64,000 nucleotides of DNA from JAIPEI01 sp964443135. Lineage in GTDB: Bacteria; Desulfobacterota; DSM-4660; Desulfatiglandales; HGW-15. Positions 32,433 to 41,624 of this stretch are shown piece after piece. A model generated the notes under the pieces. The model saw only the letters and a program-made list of their open reading frames with translations, searched no databases and was not told the origin of the DNA. Location of the stretch: positions 52,117 through 116,116 of the forward strand of contig CAYUBQ010000004.1 in assembly GCA_964443135.1 (NCBI GenBank). Direction: 5' to 3'. The translations under genes and the position numbers were made by a program. Numbering within the stretch: the stretch's first letter is position 1; each line of letters opens with the position of its first letter.

Positions 32433-33161
32433 TCAGGGGCCGTCCGGTTCCTCGCCCGGGTCCTCTGTCGGGGGGGCGTCCTCTCCGGAGGCTCCTCCGG
32501 CCAGCCGAACGTCCAGGACCGACCCCAGCTCCACCGGGATGTCCCCGACATAGAGGGTGGATGCGTCGCCCTCGAGGCGGACCCGGTCCACCGTACCCAG
32601 GACCCGGGGGGTGACGCGGACGGATTCACCGACAGGGTTCCGGGCGGTGATCTCGACGCCGTAGTTCCCCTCGGGCATCTCCGCCCCCGCGGTGCTTTTC
32701 CCGTCCCACGTAAACTCGTGAGTACCGGCCTGGAGTGTGCCCAGGGAGAGAGAGCGGACGGGAACGCCCCGTTGGTCCGAGATGACAGCGAGGCACTCCG
32801 CAGGCCGATCCAGGTCGAACGCCCCTCGTGCCGTGCCTCCGCCGTCCAAGGCCAGCCCGCTGCCCTCAGCCAGAACCTCTTTGCCGATGAGACTCAAGGC
32901 TTCGTACCGGGCCTGGTTGTCTTGTGCCGTAGAGAGGGCTTCCAGGTTCTCGTTTGCATTGTAGAGCTGCTCCAGGCTGCTGAACTGTGCGAGCTGGGCC
33001 GCAAACTCCGAGCCTTCCATGGGGTTGAGGGGATCCTGATGCTCCAGCTGCGCGAGGAACATTTTGATGAAGGCGTCCCGGTCCACCTCGTTCGAGCTCT
33101 CTTTTGCGTGGGGATCGGGTTTTTCCACCTTGGGGAGCCCGCTGATCGAGGAGATGTCCAT
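32433..33161 (-). CDS. flgD: FlgD hook-capping protein
   Basis: A 242-residue hook cap. N-terminal signature DRDAFIKMFLAQLEHQDPLNPMEGSEFAAQLAQFSSLEQL is followed by Tudor-like and FlgD Ig-like domains (FTWDGKSTAGAEMPEGNYGVEITA). It caps the growing hook and is later replaced by FlgK. The acidic Pro/Gly-rich tail is unusual in length. It lies between fliK and flgE. Confidence 0.95.
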   Translation of the reverse strand: MDISSISGLPKVEKPDPHAKESSNEVDRDAFIKMFLAQLEHQDPLNPMEGSEFAAQLAQFSSLEQLYNANENLEALSTAQDNQARYEALSLIGKEVLAEGSGLALDGGGTARGAFDLDRPAECLAVISDQRGVPVRSLSLGTLQAGTHEFTWDGKSTAGAEMPEGNYGVEITARNPVGESVRVTPRVLGTVDRVRLEGDASTLYVGDIPVELGSVLDVRLAGGASGEDAPPTEDPGEEPDGP

Positions 33162-33238
33162 ATCCTTCTCCTTTCCTGTCTCTTGTTTCTGTGGTCCGCC
33201 GGTGGTTCGCCGGCCGGGTTCGCGCCTTTTGCGCCCGA

Positions 33239-35074
33239 TCAGACGTGGACGTCGATTCGATACCGTCCGCTGTCGCTGCGACCAAGCGAACGGGCGGAAT
33301 CCGCGCTGTCATCACCCGAGCCTGCAGCCGAGGTTCGGCCCTGCCCGTTTCGCCCTTTCCGGCCGCTGAACTGGGCCTGGCTCTCTGCGAAGCGTCGGTC
33401 TGTCAATCCGGCGGCCACCTCGAACCGTTCCACGACGAACCCCAGGTTGTTCAGCTGCTGCCTGAGCTGCTGGAGGTTGGCCTCGATGAGCTCCTTGACG
33501 GCCGGGTTTTCCGCGTTCAGGTGCGCGTGCAGATGCCCCTGGCGAATGACGACGTCCAGCTCGAGCCGCCCCAGATCCGGCGGCGAGATGTGGATTCGGC
33601 TCGTCTGCTCTCCGGCGCGCACCATCCAGACCATGCGATCGACGATTTTCGGAAGCGGCTCCGGAAGGTTGGCCGATGCGGCCGTCGCCTTCACGGGGCT
33701 GGCCTGCTGCGCTGCGGCCGCCCGATCGGCCCGGGGCAGAGAAACCTCGGCGCCCGACGGGGAGCGAGACGGAGTGGACTCGGCCGCGGCCCCCTGGCGC
33801 TGGGCTCCCGGTTTCGAGGAGGCCTGTTCAGCCAAGGTGAAGTCGGGAGCGGCTCTTCCACCGGCGGCGAGCGGTCTCCCATCCGCCCAGGGAAACGGCG
33901 GTTGTCCGGGCTTCTCCCCTGCCTTCCCGGATGCATTTCGACCGGACAGGGCTTCCTCGAGCATGCCTGCCAGCTCCTGAAAGGAGGCGGACTTTCCGGC
34001 CCCGGGCCCGGGCCCGGTCTTTCGACCCGCCAGGGCCTCGTGTCGGTTCAGGATGTCGAGGATCTGCTGCTTCCATCCTCCCCGCTCCCAGTCGGTGCCG
34101 TCCCGGCGGATGTACACCCGGACCGACGGGGCCTCGCCGTCGGCGGATCCGCTCGTCTGCCGTCCGGCGCCTTCGAGCCCCCCGATCTTCGAGAAGGCCC
34201 GCGAGCCGCTCCGCTGGACGTGGAGGGATTCCAGAAACCGCTTCACGTCCTCCAGGGGAATCCCCTTTTCCTGCATGAGGGCGGCGATTTCCTTCTTGGC
34301 GGCGTTCCGGGCGGCCTCCGATGCGTTTCCGGTCAGGCGATTGAGCTCCGCCTCCAGGCCCGCATCGCGGACGAATTTCTGGAGGTCGCCGGGGCGAAAG
34401 CGAACCCCCGTTTCCTGCTGCAGGAGGGTCTGGATCCGTTTTTCCATGCCCGCGGTGAGGTCGGGGAAGAGATCGCGCAGTGCGAGGACAAAGCGCTTCA
34501 CCGAGAGATCCCCGTCCGCGTTCGTACCCTTTTCCACGGCCGCCCGCACTTCCCCGGCCCCCAGCCCCATCTTGAACAGGGCCTCCTGGAGCCGGGGGAC
34601 GTCGCTTCGGTCCACCACGAGGGAAGAGGATGAATCGGACGATTTATGGAACAGGGACTGAAGCTTGGTCAGCAGCCGGTCCATCCGGACGTCGCCGTTC
34701 TTGTCCGCGAGGGACTGGAACAGCTTCTGGATCGCCTGGGAGGAGAAGCCCTGTTGCTCCAGGATCCGGCCGAGCCTGGAGAGCTCGCCCGAGGAGAGCA
34801 TGACGCGGCCGGCGCCGAGCCCGAGGGCCTCCAAGCCGTTCCCGGCGGCCCCGGCCTCAGCGGAGAACCTTCCCCCCTCGCTCCCTCCGGATTCGTTCCC
34901 GCTCAGTGCAAGGGGGAGCCAGGCCGGAACCCCTTGGTCGTCCTGATCGTTGACCTTTTGGAGAAAATTCCCGAAAAGACTGTCCCCGATATCGCCCGGG
35001 GTCGCCTTCCGGTTGAAGCTTCCTCCGCCCGACGGGTTCACGGGGAGGGGTATCTGGGGTGCAAAGGTGTTCAT
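33239..35074 (-). CDS. fliK: FliK hook-length control protein with EF-hand-like loops
   Basis: A 611-residue FliK. The C-terminal export-switch domain (about 490-575) reads RIHISPPDLGRLELDVVIRQGHLHAHLNAENPAVKELIEANLQQLRQQLNNLGFVVERFEV. A long variable middle is rich in Pro, Gly and Ala. Residues about 124-132 (DKNGDVRMD) and 184-195 (TNADGDLSVKRF) look like paired EF-hand or dockerin-type calcium loops. ATG at 35074, MNTFAPQIPL, follows a sigma-54 promoter by 47 bases. It measures hook length and switches FlhB. Confidence 0.9.
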   Translation of the reverse strand: MNTFAPQIPLPVNPSGGGSFNRKATPGDIGDSLFGNFLQKVNDQDDQGVPAWLPLALSGNESGGSEGGRFSAEAGAAGNGLEALGLGAGRVMLSSGELSRLGRILEQQGFSSQAIQKLFQSLADKNGDVRMDRLLTKLQSLFHKSSDSSSSLVVDRSDVPRLQEALFKMGLGAGEVRAAVEKGTNADGDLSVKRFVLALRDLFPDLTAGMEKRIQTLLQQETGVRFRPGDLQKFVRDAGLEAELNRLTGNASEAARNAAKKEIAALMQEKGIPLEDVKRFLESLHVQRSGSRAFSKIGGLEGAGRQTSGSADGEAPSVRVYIRRDGTDWERGGWKQQILDILNRHEALAGRKTGPGPGAGKSASFQELAGMLEEALSGRNASGKAGEKPGQPPFPWADGRPLAAGGRAAPDFTLAEQASSKPGAQRQGAAAESTPSRSPSGAEVSLPRADRAAAAQQASPVKATAASANLPEPLPKIVDRMVWMVRAGEQTSRIHISPPDLGRLELDVVIRQGHLHAHLNAENPAVKELIEANLQQLRQQLNNLGFVVERFEVAAGLTDRRFAESQAQFSGRKGRNGQGRTSAAGSGDDSADSARSLGRSDSGRYRIDVHV

Positions 35075-35120
35075 GGCTCGTCCTCGGTCTCGTGATTGGA
35101 GAATCGACGCCCTGGTGAAG

Positions 35121-35136
35121 AGCAACCGGCGTGCCA
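35121..35136 (-). promoter_or_regulatory. consensus sigma-54 promoter of fliK-flgD-flgE
   Basis: Minus strand TGGCACGCCGGTTGCT is a full match to TGGCACG-N4-TTGCW. Predicted start near 35110. No FleQ-like box was found in the 260 bases upstream. The gap to 35391 otherwise shows only short repeats (for example GTCCC-GAA-GGGAC at 35339-35351) and no convincing gene. Confidence 0.85.
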
Positions 35137-35391
35137 GAATGGGGTTTCGAGCCTAACTGTCTGATATGAAATGATAACGTTCCAGGCGGCGGACTGGGGA
35201 ACGTGCGGAGGAAAGGAAGGAATTGCCAGGATGCTTCGGGGGAGGGCAAAAATTGCCGTACTCTCGGAGAGGTTTCCGGGGCCGCGTCCTTTGTCCGACC
35301 ACACCCGGCAGGACAAAGATCATCGTACTCGTACTCAGTCCCGAAGGGACGACACTCGTACACGAAAAGGGACGGACGTCGACCACGGGGG

Positions 35392-35414
35392 AAAACCCGA
35401 GAACGAGCTCGGGT
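35392..35414 (-). terminator. rho-independent terminator after motE
   Basis: A perfect 7-base stem ACCCGAG/CTCGGGT with a 6-base loop, followed on the minus strand by TTTTCC. It lies about 110 bases past the motE stop and before the fliK promoter. Confidence 0.5.
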
Positions 35415-35523
35415 ACGCTTGCGACGGGTTGATCAATCTCTCATATTCCGGTTTTCAAGGGGTTCGAGGACGGTGACGCTGCATCCGTTCGTTGAGTCTG
35501 TCGTACCCGGATTCGGCCGGCGG

Positions 35524-36078
35524 TCACTCCATCCGGCTCAGCTGCTCGCTGATGGCTGCGCCCCGGTCCGGGGGCATGGAGGCGAGGATCTGCCCGGCGT
35601 TCTTGCCGCGCATGTTGCCGAGGATCCGAACCACGTTGGGGATGTCGAGCTCACCCATGATGGCCGCGGCGCGCTCGGGCTCCATGGACTGGTAGAGCGA
35701 CACCAGGTGCTGCACCTTGGTGTCGTTGAGGGCCTGCTCCCGTTCGGCCAGCTTCTTGGCGAACGAGGTCAGGTCGGCCTGGACCTCCTCCAGCTCGGCC
35801 ATCTTCCGGTCGATCTCCTTCTGGAGGGGACGGATCTGCTCCTCCCGCTCCCGGAGCTCCTCCTCCCACTGCCGGAGACGTTGCTCCTTTTCCAGGAGTG
35901 CCCGCTTCTTTTCCGCGGACGGGGCCGGTTGTTGCCGGGCCTCGTCCCCGGCCAGGGCCACCGTTCCCGGGAGATCGAGCGAGGCGCCGGTCAGAAGGAG
36001 GCCGCTGACCAGGATCTTGGCTAGAATGAGCAGGGTAAAGGCTGCAGCGGCCGGCACGAAGAGTCGTTTGGGCTTCAT
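35524..36078 (-). CDS. motE: MotE-family basal-body protein
   Basis: A 184-residue protein with one N-terminal membrane helix (about 8-30), a coiled coil (about 60-125) and an MgtE-N-like domain (LVSLYQSMEPERAAAIMGELDIPNVVRILGNMRGKNAGQILASMPPDRGAAISEQL). In alphaproteobacteria MotE acts as a chaperone or stabiliser of the periplasmic motor protein MotC; in other phyla its role is less clear. It overlaps fliJ by four bases and ends the flgB operon. Confidence 0.88.
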   Translation of the reverse strand: MKPKRLFVPAAAAFTLLILAKILVSGLLLTGASLDLPGTVALAGDEARQQPAPSAEKKRALLEKEQRLRQWEEELREREEQIRPLQKEIDRKMAELEEVQADLTSFAKKLAEREQALNDTKVQHLVSLYQSMEPERAAAIMGELDIPNVVRILGNMRGKNAGQILASMPPDRGAAISEQLSRME

Positions 36079-36518
36079 GCGAACGCCCTCCCGTGGCGGA
36101 TTACGGCGATCTCGTCCAGGACCTTCTGTTCCTTTCGCTGCTCTTCCTGAAGCCATGCCTGACGTTCCCTCTCCTCGAGCTTCTCAACCATTTGCACTTC
36201 CCTCGTCCGCTCCAGGACCCCCTGCAAGCGGTCCCGCACGCCCTCTTTGCAACGTTCGACCTCCGCTTCCTGGGCCTGGATACGCCCCTCGAGCCCGGAG
36301 ACGAAATCCGCGTGGCTCTGAAGGAGATAAGCGGGCGTTCGGCTCTTGAGGGCCTGCTGGAGCTCCTCGCCTGTTTCCCGCCGTCGATTCTGAAGCGCCT
36401 CGACTGTTTCCCGGGCCTGGGACAGCCTCTTTCTGGCGCGGCCGAGCTCGATCTCGGCCCGCTCCTTGCGGTGGAGCCGATACCTCAGAAGTGCTTCGAA
36501 TCGAAAAGAGAACCCCAT
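36075..36518 (-). CDS. fliJ: FliJ export chaperone
   Basis: A 147-residue, almost entirely helical coiled coil starting FSFRFEALLRYRLHRKERAEIELGRARKRL, as in FliJ. It acts as the central stalk of the FliI ATPase and touches FlhA. It follows fliI by 14 bases. Confidence 0.9.
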   Translation of the reverse strand: MGFSFRFEALLRYRLHRKERAEIELGRARKRLSQARETVEALQNRRRETGEELQQALKSRTPAYLLQSHADFVSGLEGRIQAQEAEVERCKEGVRDRLQGVLERTREVQMVEKLEERERQAWLQEEQRKEQKVLDEIAVIRHGRAFA

Positions 36519-36532
36519 GATGCCTGCTTACG

Positions 36533-37888
36533 CTATCGCGAGCGGGTTTTTGCCGCGCGACCGAGATTGCGTACGGTGAGCAGCTTGGTCATTTCCCCGA
36601 TGCTTTTTCCCATCTCGGCACGGGTGCCCACTTCTTGAGTCAGAAACGCATTCAAGTCGTCAATCATCTCCAGGGCGTGGTCCGTTCGATCGTTGACCCC
36701 CTTCTCGTACGCGCCGACGTTGACGAGGTCTTCGATTTTTGCGAAGTCGGCCAGAAGTCCCCGGAACTCCATGGCGCGCTTTCGGTGATCCGGAGAGGCC
36801 ACCTCGGACATGAGCCGGCTCACGCTGGAGAGCACGTTCACGGCCGGGTAGTGGCCGCGGGAGGCCAGGTCCCGATCCAGGACGATGTGTCCGTCCACGA
36901 TGGAGCGGACCGCGTCGGCGATGGGCTCGTTCATGTCGTCGCCCTCGACCAGCACGGTGTAGATGCCGGTGATGGACCCCTGTCCCGAACCCGTCCCGGC
37001 CCGTTCGAGCAGTCGGGGGAGGTGAGCGAAGGTGCTGGGCGGGTAGGCCTTGCTCGTGGGCGGTTCGCCCGCGGCGAGTCCGACCTCTCGTGCAGCCATG
37101 GCGAACCGGGTGACCGAGTCCATCATGAGCAGGACATCCTTGCCCTCGTCCCGGAAGAACTCGGCCACGGCCGAGGCGAAGTAGGCTCCCCGGATGCGGG
37201 AGAGAGGGGAGGAGTCGGAGGTGGCCACCACCACGACGGAGCGGGCGAGGCCCTCCGTTCCCAGGTCCCGTTCGATGAACTCGCGGACCTCCCTTCCCCG
37301 CTCCCCGATGAGGCCGATGACGTTCACGTCCGCCGAGGTGTACCGCGCCATCATCCCCAGCAGGACGCTTTTTCCCACACCGGACCCGGCCATGATGGCG
37401 GCCCGCTGCCCCTTGGCGAGGGTGGTCAGGCAGTTGATGGAGCGCACGCCCACGTCCAGGGGATCGGTGATGCGTGCCCGGTGGAGGGGGTTGACCGGGT
37501 CGGCATAGAGAGGTATCTCGCGGTCCGGGGAGAGCACCTGCCCGCCGTCCAGGGGGTTGCCGAGCCCGTCGAGGACCCGTCCCAGAATGTCCCCGCTCAC
37601 CGCGGCGGCCGCCCTGTATCGGTCGGCGATGACGGTGCTTCCCGGTTCGATCCCGTCGGCCTTGCCCAGGGGCATGAGGAGAACCCGGTCCTCCCGAAAC
37701 CCGATCACCTCGACCGGAACGGCCCTGCTCCCGTCGCCGGCCGGAACCACGCGACCGATGGCCCCGACCGGCATGGCCGGGCCGTTGGCCTCCAGAACCG
37801 TGCCCACCACCTTGGTGATGCGCCCCTCCGTGGTGACGGTCTCGACGGCGTCCACCGCCTGCACGTACCTGGCGAGGTTCAGGCTCAC
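36533..37888 (-). CDS. fliI: FliI flagellar export ATPase
   Basis: A 451-residue F1-beta-like ATPase with Walker A GSGVGKSVLLGM, the GERGREVREF motif, LLMMDSVTRFAMAAREVGLAAGEPPTSKAYPPS and SITGIYTVLVEGDDMNEPIAD. It drives export with FliH and FliJ. The start is GTG at 37888, overlapping the fliH stop (GTGA), behind GGGAGGGC; an ATG-started extension to 37999 runs through fliH in another frame and is rejected. Confidence 0.97.
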   Translation of the reverse strand: MSLNLARYVQAVDAVETVTTEGRITKVVGTVLEANGPAMPVGAIGRVVPAGDGSRAVPVEVIGFREDRVLLMPLGKADGIEPGSTVIADRYRAAAAVSGDILGRVLDGLGNPLDGGQVLSPDREIPLYADPVNPLHRARITDPLDVGVRSINCLTTLAKGQRAAIMAGSGVGKSVLLGMMARYTSADVNVIGLIGERGREVREFIERDLGTEGLARSVVVVATSDSSPLSRIRGAYFASAVAEFFRDEGKDVLLMMDSVTRFAMAAREVGLAAGEPPTSKAYPPSTFAHLPRLLERAGTGSGQGSITGIYTVLVEGDDMNEPIADAVRSIVDGHIVLDRDLASRGHYPAVNVLSSVSRLMSEVASPDHRKRAMEFRGLLADFAKIEDLVNVGAYEKGVNDRTDHALEMIDDLNAFLTQEVGTRAEMGKSIGEMTKLLTVRNLGRAAKTRSR

Positions 37889-38619
37889 GACTCGCCCTCC
37901 CGGCCTGCCATGAAGGCCCGCTCGATCGCCTTGTCGATGATGGAGAGCTGCTCGGAGACCGTCGCCCTGATGGTACCGAATCCGGTCTCCAGCACGCACC
38001 CGCCCCGGTCCACCGCTTCGTCCTCCTTCACCTGGAACCGCCCCCCTTCCGTCATGGACGCAAGCTCCGGAAGGATCCTGCGGATCTCCTCCATGTCCTC
38101 CGGATGGACGTTGACGGCGAGGCGGCTCCGGTCCGCGACAAAGTCGAACGCGGCCTGCACGGTCCTCCGGATGACGGCCGGGTCGGTGCGGATCTCCTCC
38201 CGCACGATCCGTCTCGCGATGCGCGAGCTCAGGATCACGACCTCCTGCTCGGCCTCGCGGAACAGGGAGGATTTCAGGGAGCGCAGCTCCGATAAGAGGA
38301 TCTCCATCTGCTGACGCTGCTCCTCGATCTGCTTGTTCTCCAGCTCCAGGCCGTCCTTTCGGCCCTGCTCGAACCCCTTCTCGTAGGCCTCCCGTTCCAG
38401 CCGGGCCAGCCTTTCCTCAACTCCTTCGGTCTCCTCTTGGTCGTTTCCGGTCTCCGGTCGGGGCGGGGGTCCCGGGGGTCCTCCCGGCAGAACCAGCGCT
38501 CCGGTTTCGGACCGGGACGGCGACGCGTCTTCGTCCTCCCGCCCAACGGTGTCGGGATCGTAGGAGCGGATGTTGAACTGGACGCCGTCCTCCTTTTTGA
38601 TGACGTTAGACCAGGACAT
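37885..38619 (-). CDS. fliH: FliH export ATPase regulator
   Basis: A 244-residue protein with a Pro/Gly-rich linker, a coiled coil containing the GxxxG-type segment AYEKGFEQGRKDGLELE, and a C-terminal FliH domain (VVILSSRIARRIVREEIRTDPAVIRRTVQAAF...NVHPED...). It binds FliI and tethers it to FliN. Its start overlaps the fliG end by 14 bases. Confidence 0.92.
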   Translation of the reverse strand: MSWSNVIKKEDGVQFNIRSYDPDTVGREDEDASPSRSETGALVLPGGPPGPPPRPETGNDQEETEGVEERLARLEREAYEKGFEQGRKDGLELENKQIEEQRQQMEILLSELRSLKSSLFREAEQEVVILSSRIARRIVREEIRTDPAVIRRTVQAAFDFVADRSRLAVNVHPEDMEEIRRILPELASMTEGGRFQVKEDEAVDRGGCVLETGFGTIRATVSEQLSIIDKAIERAFMAGREGES

Positions 38620-39622
38620 CGTCCCCTCCCTTGCCGCCGAGAACGATCTTGCCCTCCTCCTCGAGCCTCCTGGCCGTCTTCAGGATGTTCTGCTGGGCCT
38701 GCTCCACGTCCCGCAACCGGACCGGGCCCATGACCTCCATGTCCTCCTTCATCATCTGCGCTGCGCGCTGGCTGACGTTTCCGAAGATCTTGTCCCCCAG
38801 GCCTTCGCTGGCGGTCTTGAGCGCCAGGATGAGCTCGTCGTTGCCGATCTCCTTGAGCAGCGTTCGTATGGAGCGGTCGTCGAGGTGGATGAGGTCCTCG
38901 AACACGAACATGGACTGGCGGATCTCCTCGGCCAGCTCCTCCCGGTCCTCTTCTATGCGCTCGAGAATGGAGCTCTCCGTCTTCTGGTCGACCTGGTTCA
39001 TGATCTCGGCGGCCGCCTGGACGCCGCCGAGCTTCTCGTTCGACTCGTTTCCGATGTCGGCGATCTGCTCCACGATCACCTCATGGATCTCGTCCACGAT
39101 CTCGTCCGGGACGTTGTCGAGCTCGGCGATCCGAACCACCACCTCGCTCTGTACGACCTCGGGCAGGAGCTGGATGACCTCGGCGGCGGTTTGATGGTTC
39201 AGGTTCACGAGGATGAGCGCCACGGTCTGGGGGTGCTCGTCCCTCAGGAGGTTCGACAGGACCTGGGGGCTCAGGCTGCGGAGCATATCGAAGGGGCGAC
39301 CGCCGTCCTGGGGGGAGAAACCGCTCAGGAGGGAGTCCGCCTTCCGGGAGTCGAAGGCCTGGCTCACGGTCTTCTTGAAGAAGCTCGATCCGCTCACGCC
39401 GAGGAGGCTGGTCTCACGGCAGGCGGCGAAGAACTCGTCCATGATGGAGGCGACCACGTGGGTGTCCACGCTCTTGATCTGGGCCATGTGCTCCCCGATG
39501 ACCTTCACCTCCTCGTCGTCGAGGTGCTTGAACACGTGGGTGGCGAAGGACTCGCCCATCACCATGAGGAGAACGGCGGCTTTTCGAGGTCCTGTCAACC
39601 CTTTGATCAGGTCCACGGTCAA
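38606..39622 (-). CDS. fliG: FliG rotor protein
   Basis: A 338-residue FliG. It has the N-terminal FliF-binding domain, the EHPQTVALIL motif (about 128-137), and a C-terminal torque helix containing DLIHLDDRSIRTLLKEIGNDELILALKTASEGL with the charged residues that meet MotA. The start is TTG at 39622 overlapping the fliF stop (TTGA). Confidence 0.97.
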   Translation of the reverse strand: MTVDLIKGLTGPRKAAVLLMVMGESFATHVFKHLDDEEVKVIGEHMAQIKSVDTHVVASIMDEFFAACRETSLLGVSGSSFFKKTVSQAFDSRKADSLLSGFSPQDGGRPFDMLRSLSPQVLSNLLRDEHPQTVALILVNLNHQTAAEVIQLLPEVVQSEVVVRIAELDNVPDEIVDEIHEVIVEQIADIGNESNEKLGGVQAAAEIMNQVDQKTESSILERIEEDREELAEEIRQSMFVFEDLIHLDDRSIRTLLKEIGNDELILALKTASEGLGDKIFGNVSQRAAQMMKEDMEVMGPVRLRDVEQAQQNILKTARRLEEEGKIVLGGKGGDDVLV

Positions 39623-41220
39623 GCGCTCCCTTCACTCAGCCAGGATCGAATGATGTTGGCCGCCATCTCCGGGTTCTTCTTGGTCAGCTCGAGGAGCTGG
39701 GTCTGCTGCTCCATCTCGGGGCTGGCCTTGGCGCCTCCGCCTTCCAGTTGCGGAGTGTCCGAACCCTGGCGCAGAAGCGCCTGCTGCTGGCCGGCCTGGC
39801 TCAGCCATCTCCGGAACGGCCGGACCGCCAGGACGAAGAACAGGACGATGAGGAGGAGGTTGAGGCCCGGCTTGGTCATCTTTTTCGCGTAGGCGATCCA
39901 CGCGGGTTCGGCTTGGGCGCCGACCATGGCATTCTCCGCCCCCCGAAGGGCGAACGGGATGTTGGACACGCTCACCTGGTCCCCTCGCTGCTCGTTGAAA
40001 CCGATGGCCTTCATGACGATCTCTTCGAAGGTTTTCATCTCCCTTCGGCTCCGGGGAGAGAACTGCCGGTCGGTCTCGCCGTCCTGCCCCGCCGCGGTGG
40101 TGTAGGGTCCGTCGATGACGACGGCGGCTGTGAGGCGGGTGATGTCTCCGACGGAGTTGACGATCCGGCGGTTCACCCGGTTGATCTCGTAGTTGATGAC
40201 CGAGTTCTCCTTCTCGAACCCCTCGCTGGACCGCCCGCTGCCGGCCGTGTTCTGTTGCTGGACCACCTGGTACTTCAGGTCGGGGCTGCCTCCGGGGAGG
40301 CCCCGGCCCTGCGAAGAGGACTCCTTCTGAACCTGCTCGCTTCGAGCCACCGCGCTGTCCGGGTCGAACGACTCCTCGGAGACGCTCACCTGCCGGAAGT
40401 CCACGTCGGCCGCCACCCTGGCCACGACCTTGTTGGCCCCGATCACGGGCTCCAGCATGGTCTGGATGCGGTTCTCCAGGGAGCGCTCCAGCCTTCGCTG
40501 GTACTCGAACTGGGAGCGGCTCAACCCTCCGGCGGTCGGGGCGTCCTGTCCCTGGGACAGAAGCCCGCCGGCCATGTCCACGACCGTGACGTTCTCCGGC
40601 TTGAGCCCCTCCACGGCGCAGGCCACCAGGTTCACGATCCCCTGGAGCTCCCGGCGGTCCAGGACCCGGCCCGGGACGAGGCGGAGGACCACGGAAGCGG
40701 TCGCGGGCTTTTCCGGTTCCGCAAACAGGCTGTCGCCGGCCGCAACGATGTGGACCCGGGCCTGGCTGACGGTGTCGAACTGGGTGATGGTCCGGGCCAG
40801 CTCTCCCTGCAGCGCCTGCTGGAACTTCAGCTTCTGCACGAACTCGGTGGTTCCGAAGGAGACGTTGTCGAACACCTCGAACCCCACGTTGCTGCCCTGG
40901 GGAAGCCCCTCGGCGGCGAGGTCGAGCCGCAGCTGGTAGACCATCTCCTCGGGCACGAGAACCGCGCCGCCGCCCTCCTTGAGCTCGAACGGGATCCGTT
41001 GCTCCTTGAGCTTCTCGGTGATCTTCGCCGCATCCCCGGTGCCGAGATTGCTGAAGAGCACCTGGTAGTTCGGACGGTTGGTCCAGAGGAGGAGGGCGAC
41101 GAACCCGCCCACCACCAGCAGCATGGTCACCGCCAGGGATATCCTTCGGGCGGGCGGCATGTTCCTCAGGATCTCGACGAACTGCTGAATCGTGTTCTTA
41201 CCGGCGCCTTCTTCCGCCAT
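39619..41220 (-). CDS. fliF: FliF MS-ring protein
   Basis: A 533-residue FliF with two membrane helices (about 25-45 and 445-465) and ring-building domains between: RPNYQVLFSNLGTGDAAKITEKLKEQRIPFELKEGGGAVLVPEEMVYQLRLDLAAEGLPQG and the SQARVHIV segment. The cytoplasmic end (TKKNPEMAANIIRSWLSEGSA) binds FliG. It is the foundation of the basal body and houses the export gate. Confidence 0.97.
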   Translation of the reverse strand: MAEEGAGKNTIQQFVEILRNMPPARRISLAVTMLLVVGGFVALLLWTNRPNYQVLFSNLGTGDAAKITEKLKEQRIPFELKEGGGAVLVPEEMVYQLRLDLAAEGLPQGSNVGFEVFDNVSFGTTEFVQKLKFQQALQGELARTITQFDTVSQARVHIVAAGDSLFAEPEKPATASVVLRLVPGRVLDRRELQGIVNLVACAVEGLKPENVTVVDMAGGLLSQGQDAPTAGGLSRSQFEYQRRLERSLENRIQTMLEPVIGANKVVARVAADVDFRQVSVSEESFDPDSAVARSEQVQKESSSQGRGLPGGSPDLKYQVVQQQNTAGSGRSSEGFEKENSVINYEINRVNRRIVNSVGDITRLTAAVVIDGPYTTAAGQDGETDRQFSPRSRREMKTFEEIVMKAIGFNEQRGDQVSVSNIPFALRGAENAMVGAQAEPAWIAYAKKMTKPGLNLLLIVLFFVLAVRPFRRWLSQAGQQQALLRQGSDTPQLEGGGAKASPEMEQQTQLLELTKKNPEMAANIIRSWLSEGSA

Positions 41221-41291
41221 GGCTCACCCTCTGTCTCGGTCTCAGCCTCGCCGGTGCTCCCGGCGGTTTTCGCCGGAACCGGCCGAAACGG

Positions 41292-41585
41292 CTAGAACGA
41301 CATCCTCATGATTTCCTGGTATGCGTCGAGCAGCTTGTTCCGAATCTCGACGAGGAGCTTGAAGGAGACCCCCGCCTTCTCGGAGGCGATCATGATCTCG
41401 TGAAGGCTCTGGCGCTTGCCTACGGCGAACTCGGCCGCCTTCCGATCCGCCGCCTTGAGATTCGCGTTGACCTCCGTGTAGAAGGCCTCCAGCGTGTCCC
41501 GGAAGCTCGAAGGAGAAGCCGCCTCGGTGCGGTCCTGCGGCTGGATCTGTTGAAGGATGTTCGGGAAGCCCCGGATCGGATCCAT
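41292..41585 (-). CDS. fliE: FliE rod-base protein
   Basis: A 97-residue FliE with the C-terminal pattern LKAADRKAAEFAVGKRQSLHEIMIASEKAGVSFKLLVEIRNKLLDAYQEIMRM. It connects the MS ring to the rod and is the first exported rod component. Standard flgB-flgC-fliE order. Confidence 0.95.
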   Translation of the reverse strand: MDPIRGFPNILQQIQPQDRTEAASPSSFRDTLEAFYTEVNANLKAADRKAAEFAVGKRQSLHEIMIASEKAGVSFKLLVEIRNKLLDAYQEIMRMSF

Positions 41586-41624
41586 GGGATTACCTGCCTG
41601 CTCCGGTGTCCGGCCTGGGTGTCA

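Noticed and set aside
35160..35476. Plus-strand frames in the gap before fliK
   Set aside because: No ribosome sites, no recognisable protein and strong base-composition artefacts.
36533..37999. ATG-started extension of FliI
   Set aside because: It overlaps fliH; GTG at 37888 gives the conserved N-terminus with GTGA coupling.
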